This document shows, piece by piece, positions 56,278 through 64,000 of a stretch of DNA of 64,000 nucleotides (positions are counted from its first letter, which is position 1; every line of letters starts with the position of its first letter). Where the stretch lies: contig NC_088798.1 in NCBI RefSeq assembly GCF_011386835.1, forward strand, positions 8,246,001 to 8,310,000, written 5' to 3'. This DNA is from Chrysemys picta bellii. Its lineage: Eukaryota > Chordata > Testudines > Emydidae. Position numbers and translations under genes: made by a program. Under the pieces are notes generated by a model, which had not been told where the DNA came from, searched no databases, and saw only the letters and a program-made list of their open reading frames with translations.

Positions 56278-57079
56278 TAATTATTTTTATACCATTATGT
56301 AATCTAGTATGTGATTGACTATTCTAAGACTTGTGTTAAGGCTCTTGGCATGTTGAGTGTGAACTTGAGGTTTCCAGGGACCTGAGTAGACTCACTTTGA
56401 GTTGAGGGCTCATGCAATTAAGCCTTTCCCAAAAAAACCCTGCTTTCTGCTAAACACTACAGGATGTTTTTTTGTTGGATTTTTTGTTCATATTTGGTTG
56501 GTTGGGTATCTTTGTTTTTGGCACATATATATTGTGTAAATAATATCCCTGTAATTCATTTTGGGAAACAGTCACCTGATTTACACAGTTATGGACAGAA
56601 TTGATGTATTAATTTTTTTTAATGGCATCTCTGGGTGCCATTAGAGAGTACAAAGTTTCTTAGAGATGGAATAATGAAGTACTACTTTAAAAGTCTGGAT
56701 AGAATGATTCCCGTATGAAAGGCCCAGCAAAAGTATGGACAGAGGGACCAAAACCAAAGGAGAAAGTTGTATTCTGAAAGCAACAATAATGCAAACAACT
56801 ATCCTTGTAAACTATTGCATTGAGAAGGAGAAGATAACCAAATTAAGTGAGGGGAAGTGTGTATGGGTGGCAGTGACTCAAACCATAATCTAAATAAGAG
56901 GAAGGATTTAAGGTGAGATCCGAGGTGAGGGAGTTCAAGGTAGATACAGAAAATAATGCTAAAGAGCTTTGACACCCCTTAGCCCAACACCCAGCACCAA
57001 GTGTGGAGAGTCACACAGAAAGAATGAAAAAGGAGTGCAAGACTGGAGAATGGTCAGCGGAGTGGCTGGATATACGGTC

Positions 57080-57190
57080 CGAGGGAGATGGAGCAACAAG
57101 CTAGTGAGAGAGTTCCACCAACAATCAGAGAAATTTTGAATTGGCAAGTAAGCCAGTGAAGAGAACTGAGGATGCGGAGTGATATGGCTG
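57080..57190 (-). mobile_element. L2-like LINE fragment
   Basis: The minus frame reads SSLHWLTCQFKISL, which fits the SLHWLP...KFKLL motif near the end of L2/CR1-clade reverse transcriptases. The rest is degenerate; similar purine-rich sequence continues left to about 56860. Confidence 0.5.
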
Positions 57191-57548
57191 AGCTTCTAGT
57201 TCTTATGAAAAGAAAATTAAAGCATTTTGTTGCATTTACATCATTTAAAATATACACCCAATATATTAGGTGAGATCCAGGCCCCATAGAAATAATTAGG
57301 AGTTTCTCTATTGACTTCAAGGATTTAACACATTGTTCATTTAGTATTTAGCTCTGTAAAGGTTTTGGGACACAATTACAAAATAAAGTTGAATTAGATT
57401 GTATCAGTCCACAAAACCCACCTGAATTACAAGTAACTTCCTTCATTACGGTAATAACTACCATACATCCACACACTGAAGGAAATTATAAAAAAAACAA
57501 TAAAATAGTGAGGGATTAAACTCTTTGGACTCCCTTTCCCTTAAATAA

Positions 57549-57937
57549 AGGCCTGCTCTACAATAGAAAATTAGGTTGGTTTAACTACATTGATCATGGA
57601 GGTGAAAAATCCACACCACGGAGCAACATAGTTAAACTGACCTAAGTCCCCATGTAGACAATGCTAGGTAGTGTCTACACTGAAGTGTTAGAGGCACAGC
57701 TGTGCCTCTGTAGTGTTTTAGTGTAGACAAGCCAGGGCCAGCTCCAGGCACCAGCTTAGGCGGCCAAGGGAGAGGGGCGGCACTTGCGGCAATTCGGGGG
57801 CAGCAGGTCCCTCACTCCCTCTAGGAGCGAAGGACCTGCCGCTGAACTGCCGCCGATCGCTGCTTTTTTTTTTTTTTTTTTTTTTTTTTTGCTTGGGGCG
57901 GCAGAAATGCTGGAGCCGGCCCTGAGACAAGCCCTAA
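57549..57937. mobile_element. DNA-transposon remnant with TGTCTACACT-type end, interrupted by a hAT element
   Basis: The left part is GGCCTGCTCTACAATAG then GGTTTAACTACATTGATCATGG and its foldback partner. The right end is TTTTAGTGTAGACAAGC, cut by the element at 57733-57924, with the rest (CCTA) beyond it. The interior holds GAGGCACAGCTGTGCCTC, a perfect 18-bp palindrome near 57690. The family resembles that at 59888-61045. Confidence 0.65.
57733..57924. mobile_element. Non-autonomous hAT element (CAGGGCC ends) with poly-T core
   Basis: CAGGGCCAGCTCCAG is inverted at the right as CTGGAGCCGGCCCTG. AGACAAGC flanks exactly (57725-57732 and 57925-57932). A T run of about 26 (57865-57890) lies inside, and inverted CCGCC/GGCGG and AGGTCC/GGACCT blocks are present. 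It sits in the end of the TGTCTACACT-type element. Confidence 0.93.
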
Positions 57938-58734
57938 AACTAGTACATTTCTATTCAGTCAGACCTCTGTAATTCATAGCCATGCATGAGAGTAATTGAC
58001 AGGTGTTAAGTGGCAACAATCATATACAGTAGCGTGCACATGCTACTGGATTTTTATTAATCTGAAGTGTTTGCTTTTTTTAATTGGAATGAAAATGGAT
58101 ATTGCAAACTGATTGAGATTAATTAGGTGAGACTTGTAATGGGGAGACAAAAAGAAGAATGAATCACTGTAGTTCCTGGTGCATTTATTTTCAGATCATT
58201 AGATCATTTTTCATCAGGCAGTTTGCAGAGCTGATGAACAGAAGCTATAACCAGCAAAAATTGCTCCATTTTCATCCAGACACCAGTGACTAAGCCAAAC
58301 TAAATCATACAACACCTAACACTTAGCACTAACAGCAGGTTTATATGAAACAAACAACAAAATAAAGATCCTGAAATTTGATCAGCAATGAAGTCTTCCA
58401 GAAACCTAGGCAGGTCTGTCACCACTTTTACTCTAATAAAAGCATAAAAATAGGATGTTATTCTATTCAAGTTGCCTAATTAAAATACATCAAGTAGTTC
58501 ATTTTGTAAAAAATGGTATTGTTAACACTCACAATTTTATCAAGAGTCTCATGATATTTGATGTTTTACTGGAGTTGTGTGATTATGAGAAACTTTTCTT
58601 TCATTAAAAGAAGGGGAAGTTTCTAGCCGTGGTTGTGGCAGAGAAAAGCTTGACAGTGTGACCTGAGTGCACCATAAAGGCTCAAAAGCTAGAAAGTAAA
58701 TGAACCCAAAAGGTATCGTTTGGCTTAAAAATTG

Positions 58735-58752
58735 AGGGATTTTTTTTTTTGA
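58735..58752. repeat. Poly-T stretch in an unassigned repeat-like region
   Basis: T run with GATCTCATGATTTTTGAAC next to it. The minus-strand frame over 58549-58938 has no recognisable similarity. Confidence 0.4.
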
Positions 58753-59007
58753 TCTCATGATTTTTGAACATTTGGAGGTGGCAGTACTGAAAAGTAAATA
58801 TGGGAGGAAAGGTTTATAACATTTCAAAAAAGGTGCCCATCCCGGAGGTATTTCAGTGCCATCCCCTAAGTCGTGTGTCAATTCTGAAACAGAACTTTTA
58901 GTATGATTTACCTTTTGACTACAATGAAAAAATTCCATGTTAGAAATTTAAACAGAATGGGCCTGATCTGCAGCTGCTTCAAGGCAGCTGAGTTCACTTA
59001 ATTTCAA

Positions 59008-59505
59008 TAAAAAAATGGGGAGTCCTTGTGGCACCTTAGAGAGTAACAAATTTATTTGGGCATAAGCTTTCGTGGGCTAAAACCCACTTCATCAGATGCC
59101 TGGAGTGGAAAATACAGAGACAAGTATAAATACACAGCACATGAAAAGATGGGAGTTGCCTTACCAAGTTGGGGGTCAGTGCTAATGAGCCAATTCAATT
59201 AAGGTGGAAGTGGGCTATTCTCAACAGTTGACAAGAAGGGGTGAACCAAGGGAGGAAAAATCACTTTTGTAGTGCTAATGAGGCCAATGTAATCAAGATG
59301 GCCCATTTCAAACAGTTGACAGAAAGGTGTGAGTATCAGCAGGGGGAAATTAGTTTTTTGTAGTGACCCGTCCTCTCCCAGTCTTTATTCAGGCCTGATT
59401 TGATGGTGTCTCGTTTGCAAATTAATTCCAGTTCTGCAGTTTCTTGTTGGAATCTGTGTGAGGTCTTTTTGTTGAAGAATTGCCACTTTTAATTTGAATT
59501 TAATT
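59008..59505 (-). mobile_element. Retroposon copy, GCTTATGC family, longest copy here
   Basis: On the minus strand it ends with GATGAAGTGGGTTTTAGCCC, ACGAAAGCTTATGCCC and AAGGTGCCACAAGGACTCC. Upstream (59340-59500), a frame fragment reads FFNKKTSHRFQQETAELEL and then ICKRDTIKSGLNKDWERTG, so part of a coding region is kept. TTAATTTCAA flanks it at 58998-59007 and 59506-59515, though the AT-rich context weakens this duplication. Confidence 0.68.
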
Positions 59506-59994
59506 TTAATTTCAACAAAGCCGTGCTGATTTATAGCAGCTGAGGATCTGGACTACACCATTATATTGGTTTATGGAAGACAGTGACACTAGAGATCAGA
59601 GATAAGTGAAACTGACCATTTCAGTTTTGTTGTGTAAGTTGAGACAAAGCCAAAACTAGGCTATTAATACAAATAGCTAAAATTGTAATCATCCAAGGTG
59701 TAACTAGTAACATGGGAAAGGAATTTTCTTTTCAAGTATCATTTTATTGAGCATCCCTTTAAGTATTTTTACTAGATGGTTCCCAAATTGCTCTAAACAC
59801 ACAGTTCACCCACCATTCAGTGGCCAAACTCACTGTCTTCTCAACAACCCAGAGAGTGAGACGTTTAAATGATAAGTCTGTATTATAGATCAGGGCTTTA
59901 TGTCAATATAACTACGTTGGTCCAGGGTGTGGACGATCTACATCCCCGAGTGATGTCTTTATACCGACCTAACCCCCGCTTTAGACAGTGCTAG

Positions 59995-60199
59995 TGTAAC
60001 CCACACACCTTCTGGGTGGGGTGTTCTGTCCCATCCAGTGGTACCGAGACCACTTAAAGAGAGAGAAAATGAGTCTGCTCTACAGCCTTAGCTAATACCC
60101 AGTTGGCTTTTAGCTCACGTGGGAGAGGCTCATACACTAAGCTCCAGAGTTCGCCTGTTCGATCCCGCCCGCCGACGACCAGGGTCTGTCAGCGTTACA
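59995..60199 (+). mobile_element. Left LTR of a miniature LTR element (TRIM-like)
   Basis: This 205-bp LTR runs from TGTAACCCACACACC to CTGTCAGCGTTACA. The right LTR begins with the same 16 bases. By eye the two LTRs differ at roughly 30 of about 204 aligned positions, which means an old insertion. The preceding bases are CTAG, and CTAT follows the right LTR, a possible 4-bp duplication with one change. The LTR contains a tRNA-like segment at 60102-60176. Confidence 0.85.
60102..60176 (+). other. tRNA-like segment within the left LTR
   Basis: The segment is 75 nt long. GTTGGC (60102-60107) could pair with GCCGAC (60171-60176) as an acceptor-like stem. An A-box-like TAGCTCACGTGG is at 60111-60122 and a B-box GTTCGATCC at 60157-60165. 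Cloverleaf arms beyond these are poor, so this is a tRNA-derived pseudo-sequence and not a tRNA gene. The right LTR has the same segment at 60515-60589, with B box GTTCAATCC. Confidence 0.7.
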
Positions 60200-60273
60200 A
60201 TTGGGGGCTCATCTGGGATTTCAACTGGGAAGTCTCTGAAACTCAGGACGTGCTTCCTCAGCTAGGGGAAGTA
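60200..60273 (+). mobile_element. Internal region of the miniature LTR element, with primer-binding site and purine tract
   Basis: Only 74 bp separate the LTRs. TGGGGGCTCATCTGGGAT (60202-60219) matches the tRNA-Pro primer-binding site used by gammaretrovirus-like elements at 16 of 18 positions and begins two bases after the LTR. AGGGGAAG (60264-60271) is a short purine tract just before the right LTR. No coding capacity exists, so the element would need another element's proteins. Confidence 0.85.
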
Positions 60274-60612
60274 TGTAACCCACACACCTCCTGTGTGGTG
60301 TTCTGTCCCATCTACTGGCACTGAGACCACTTAAAGAGAGCAATTAATGAGTCTGCTCTACATAGGGTGACCAGATAGCAAGTGTGAAAAATTGGGACAG
60401 AGGCTGGAGGGGGTAATAGGAGCCTATATAAGAAAAAGCCCCAAATGTCAGGACTGTCTCCTATAAAATCGGGACATCTGGTCACCCTAGCTCTACAGCC
60501 TTAGCTAACAGCCAGTTGGCTTTTATCTCATGCTGTAGAGGTTCATACACTAAGCTCCAAAGGTCCCCAGTTCAATCCCGCCTGCTGGTGACCGGGGTCT
60601 GTCAGCGTTGTA
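60274..60612 (+). mobile_element. Right LTR of the miniature LTR element, with hAT insertion
   Basis: It runs from TGTAACCCACACACC to CAGCGTTGTA. Removing the 127-bp hAT element and one 8-bp duplication leaves about 204 bp, the same size as the left LTR. The terminal CA has changed to TA. Confidence 0.83.
60363..60489. mobile_element. 127-bp hAT MITE (TAGGGTGACCAGAT ends) inside the right LTR
   Basis: The ends are TAGGGTGACCAGAT and ATCTGGTCACCCTA. GCTCTACA flanks exactly (60355-60362 and 60490-60497). The left LTR at the same place has a single GCTCTACA, an internal empty-site control. Confidence 0.96.
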
Positions 60613-61079
60613 CTATTTTTGATGGGAAGGCTTCTCCTGTCTATATAGCTACTACCTCTCAGGGAGGTGGCATAGCTATGCTGAAGAGAGAAGCTTTCCT
60701 GTCAGCATAGGCATCATCTTCACTAAGGGCATGTCTACACTATCATTTATGGCAGCAAAACATATGTCACTTGGGGGTGTGAAAAAACACACCCTGAGCG
60801 GCATAAATTTTGCCAGCATAAGTGGTGGTGCACTCAGCGCTATATCAGTGGGAGAGCTTCTCCCGCTGACAGCCACTGCTGTTCGCTGGTGGATTAATTA
60901 AAATCAATGGCAGAACTCTCTCCCATCGGCACAGAGCAGCTATACAAGAGATCTTACAGAGGCACAGCTGCATTGGTACTGGTCTCTAGTGTAGACGAGA
61001 GCTACAGTTGCTCTGCTGCAATGCTGTTAAGTGTAGACAAGCCCCAAGTTCCACTCTAACCCCTTCCTCAGGCTTGTTT

Positions 61080-61906
61080 ACTCTTAGGATTGTTCCCTCA
61101 GAAGTGCTCGACCCACACCCAAGATTCTTTGTCATGCAGAGAAAGAAACTCTCACCACCCTTATAACCAGGGGAAGTAAAGCCTGCATGAGTCAGTAGAA
61201 ACCACTTAACCCTTCCATCAGGATCAATACCTGCTACAGTGCCAGACTGTATGTTAGCATTTGAAAATGTATATTTTCTGGCAAGATACCTACTCTGTCT
61301 TGCCAGACTTTGCATTTCCCTCTCTGGCAGCATCAGGGCCTGAGTTAAATCTGCCCCACAATAGACAGTGTTTGCCTTCCCTCTCTGTATTCTCTTATTA
61401 CTTTCAAAGTAGGCCTCCGGATAGGCCCAGGGAGGGTTCCTCCAGCAAACAAAAAGAAACCAATTCACAAACACACAGAAAAATAATATCTTTCCCCATC
61501 CCCTTGCAGGGGTGGCATTGTTCTATTGTCTTTTCCCCCACCTCTCTAACCAGAGAAGGGGCTTTTAAAGGTTTCAGGCAGCCCTTAATTGGACTGAGGT
61601 GTCCTTAATTTCCCCTTCTCAGCTTATAGGAAAAAGGACCTTTATCATTTTAGGGCTAACATACTTGTTTTCCACCACACTCTTGCAGCGAGGAGCAGTG
61701 GGCGCTGCCCAGGGTTCTCTGTTCAGTGTCTCCTTCATGTTTCCTACTTTTGACCCTTTGACCCTCACACCTGTCCATTTTTCTTCTGTTGTTCCCCATA
61801 TTTATGAGGGGGTTCAGTGGCTCCTCCCCTTAGGAGGAGTGTGCCCGCCCACTTCCTGGAACCCAAGGACCACTCTCTTGCAGCTGCCCAGTCTGACTGT
61901 GTCACA
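61080..61906 (-). mobile_element. Possible LTR remnant, minus orientation
   Basis: The plus-strand right end is TGACTGTGTCACA, a common LTR terminus when read inverted, and CATAAATATGG on the minus strand near 61800 may be a TATA. No paired duplication was found, and the left limit is a guess. Confidence 0.3.
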
Positions 61907-62899
61907 ATTTGTTGAAAAGATCATGCAGAGCAACACAACTGCAACAAATTACGGTCCCAACAACAGAACAAAAAGCTCTGAATAATTCCCACTTCTCCTG
62001 ATCTGGAGCCAAGTGTCAAAAAAATGCTGTCATTCTCATCTTCATCTATTTGCATTTCCCAATCCTGTGAACAATTTTCTTCCAGCAAGTCCAATACTTG
62101 CATCAAAACAGGTTTACTACAGCTACAACAATATTTTAAGCAGAGGAAAACTAACAACGGCATCTTTCTCTCTCCAGTCGAACTGCTGAGGGTTCCCCTG
62201 TTGCGATTCTTGTAAGAGAAAAATGACCTATTTTCAAGTACACACAAAGTAGTAGTGAAAATGAACCAAACTGCTGGCTGCAGTTCATCAGATATTATAG
62301 AAACCCCCATCACCTGCAGAAAATGTGATCCCACATATGTGGGATAGATCATAACTGAGTGTCAGAGGCTCAACGGGCATAAATTAACAGTCAGAACCAG
62401 TAAGGATATATATACACGTTTCCCATTGAGTTTTAGCCAGCAATCGCTGAACTGTACTGCAAAGCAGCTAAACTACTGAGCCGATGCAGTTTAAATGAAA
62501 CCTAGAACAAATTTAGTATTTTCAAACTGGATATTAGATACTGAGAGGATCTGGATTCCTTTAATTCTCTTTTTAAGGGCCAGATCCAACTCCCATTAAA
62601 GTCAATGGAAAGACTCCCCTTCACTTCAGTGAGAACTGGATCAGAGAACAAACCAAGCCTCCTGACCATTCTCTGTGATAGGGCGTGCAGTTGTGTGGTC
62701 CTGCCATTTGTGTTCATTTAAGAGATCCCATCACAACAGTAGGGTGTGCTAACTCGGGTGTCCTGGCCTGCAGGCTGTTTTCACTGGTGCCGCTCAAGCA
62801 GCTGCACATGTGATTGCTTGGCTAGAAATCTCCATAGTTCTCTGAAGCCCACTCATTTCCCTCCTTTGTCAGGCCATCCAACCGGGTGTTGAGTATACT

Positions 62900-63432
62900 G
62901 GTCTGCAGGGATTTGTTCTGGCTGGGTCCCATTCTGTTCAATATTTTCATCCGTGATTTAGATAATGGCAGAGAGAGTTCACTGATAAAGTGCATTGGAG
63001 GATAGGAGTAAGATTCAAAATGATCTGGACAAACTGGAGAAATGGTCTGAAGTAAACAGGATGAAATTCAATAAAGACAAATGCAAAGTACTCCACTTAG
63101 GAAGGAGCAATCAGTTGCACACATACAAAATGGGAAATGACTGCCTAGGAAGGAGTACTGCGGGAAGGGATCATAGTGGGTCACAAACTAAATATGAGTC
63201 AACAGTGTAACACTGTTGCAAAAAAAGCAAACATTGTTCTGGGATGTGTTAGCAGGGGTATTGTAAGCACGACACAAAAAGTAATTCTACTCTATTCCAT
63301 GCTGATTAGGCCTTACCTGGAGTATTGTCTCCAGTTCTGGGCACCATATTTCAGGAAAGATGTGGACAAATTGGAGAAAGTCCAGAAAAGAGCAACAAAA
63401 ATGATTAAAGATCTAGAAAACATGACCTATGA
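62900..63432 (+). mobile_element. CR1 LINE fragment (reverse transcriptase), interrupted
   Basis: Translations in order: LGPILFNIFIRDLDNG, then a gap, KLEKWSEVNRMKFNKDKC, KVLHLGRSNQLHTYKMGND, a frame change, NMSQQCNTVAKKANIVLGC and RPYLEYCLQFWAPYFRKDV, ending at ATKMIKDLENMTYD. The order is that of CR1 ORF2. The segment between DLDNG and KLEKW is shortened, so the catalytic FADD box is lost. A hAT element starts directly after it. Not functional. Confidence 0.93.
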
Positions 63433-64000
63433 TAGGGTTACCATATTTCAGCAAGAAAAAAAGAGGACGGGAGGAGCCCCGCCCTAGCCCCGCCCCTGCC
63501 CCTCCCACTTCCCGCCCCCCCAGAACCCCCAACCCTCCCCCCGTTCCTTGTCCCCTGACTGCCCCCTCCTGGGACCCCTGCCCCTAACTGCCCCCCAGGA
63601 CTCCACTCCCTATCTAAGCCTCCCTGCCTCTTGTCCCCTGACTGCCCCAACCCTTATCCACACCCCCACCCCCAGACAGACCCCTGGGACTCCCACGCCC
63701 CATCCAACCACTCCCCATCCCCTGACAGCCCCCCCCAGAACTCCCAACCCATCTAAACCCCTCTGCTCCCTGTCCCCTGACTGCTCCGATCCATCTCCCC
63801 ACCCCTGCCACCTGACAGCCCCCCCCAGAACTCCCAAACACTCCCCCCCTGCTCCTTGTCCCCTGACTGCCCCCTCCTGGGACCCCTGCTCCTAACTGCC
63901 CTCCAGAACCCCACCCCCTACCTAAGACTCCCTGTTCCTTGTCCCCTAACTGCCCCCTCCTAAGACCCCCCCCAACTGCCCCCCAGGACCCTACCCCCTA
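63433..64000. mobile_element. hAT element (TAGGGTTACCAT ends), left part; continues outside window
   Basis: It begins TAGGGTTACCATATTTCAGC, the same end as the element at 5387, followed by AAAAAAGAGGACGGGAGG and C-rich sequence. It breaks the CR1 frame at ACCTATGA (63425-63432), the expected 8-bp duplication. Its right end is not in the window. Confidence 0.85.
63520..64000. repeat. C-rich minisatellite within the hAT element
   Basis: (T/C)TTGTCCCCTGACTGCCCC recurs near 63547, 63632 and 63857, with variants near 63769 and 63938; CCCCCCCAGAACTCCCAA also recurs. The frames here are compositional. Confidence 0.8.

Larger units (their letters stand above)
59888..61045. mobile_element. Foldback DNA element interrupted by a mini-LTR element and a related element
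   Basis: The left part (59888-59994) has GGGCTTTATG, AATATAACTACGTT, and foldback partner TTTATACCGACC. Its continuation resumes at 60613 (GGCTTCTCCTGTCTATATAGC, AGGGAGGTGGCATAGC). The right end at about 61025-61045 is TTAAGTGTAGACAAGCCCC. Between 60726 and 60995 a sibling element begins GGGCATGTCTACACT and closes with AGTGTAGACGAGAG. The limits of the sibling are approximate. Confidence 0.65.
36681..64000. other. Region upstream of BEND5, no gene recognised
   Basis: I found no exon with recognisable protein similarity on either strand. Features are transposons and repeats, listed separately. Stretches such as 37200-38130, 38340-41120, 41240-43520, 45000-46800, 53350-54430 and 55000-56000 appear as unique AT-rich sequence without other signal. 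In human, BEND5 lies inside AGBL4, so this may be an AGBL4 intron (inference from known synteny only). Confidence 0.6.

Noticed and set aside
58549..58938. 129-codon minus-strand frame
   Set aside because: No similarity was recognised, and the region has repeat-like low-complexity sequence (poly-T, CTCATGATTTTTG).
60102..60176. A functional tRNA gene
   Set aside because: A and B boxes are present, but the anticodon and T arms do not pair properly, and the segment is inside an LTR repeated at 60515-60589.
36681..64000. AGBL4 exons expected from human synteny
   Set aside because: None of the short frames resembles a carboxypeptidase exon as far as I can judge. The gene may still span the region as an intron.
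1..64000. CRISPR arrays, operons, bacterial or phage genes
   Set aside because: None present. The spliced gene, SINEs and LINEs show vertebrate nuclear DNA.

Overview
The window looks like vertebrate genomic DNA, most likely from a cryptodiran turtle. It carries tRNA-Lys-type SINEs of the Cry I kind known from turtles, CR1 LINE pieces, old MIR- and L2-like remnants and many short hAT-type DNA transposons, with low gene density and long introns. Species was not determined.

One protein-coding gene is recognisable: BEND5, a neural BEN-domain transcriptional repressor, on the minus strand. Five coding exons were read with consensus splice sites and consistent phase: exon 1 36464-36680, exon 2 21600-21733, exon 3 19442-19817, exon 4 10009-10157, exon 5 2646-2859. 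Together they encode 363 complete codons plus one base. Human BEND5 has 421 residues as I recall it, so one more exon holding the C-terminal half of the BEN domain should lie left of base 1. Exon 1 sits in a CpG island (about 36130-37100), presumably the promoter. From 36681 to 64000 I recognise no exon. In human, BEND5 lies within AGBL4, so this part may be AGBL4 intron, but no AGBL4 exon was identified.

The rest is transposon-derived sequence. Ten complete short elements have terminal inverted repeats and 8-bp target duplications read directly from the sequence (hAT type), and an eleventh runs off the right end. Three LTRs with exact 5-bp duplications, and a fourth probable one, have no internal region. 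A retroposon family of unknown class is present as five copies flanked by 9-15 bp duplications. Several elements are hairpin-rich or nested.

The most unusual object is at 59995-60612: two about 205-bp LTRs flank only 74 bp, which holds an 18-nt site matching tRNA-Pro at 16 positions and a purine tract. This is the plan of a TRIM (terminal-repeat retrotransposon in miniature). Each LTR also contains a 75-nt tRNA-like segment with A- and B-box motifs. It has inserted into another element and has itself received a 127-bp hAT element in its right LTR.
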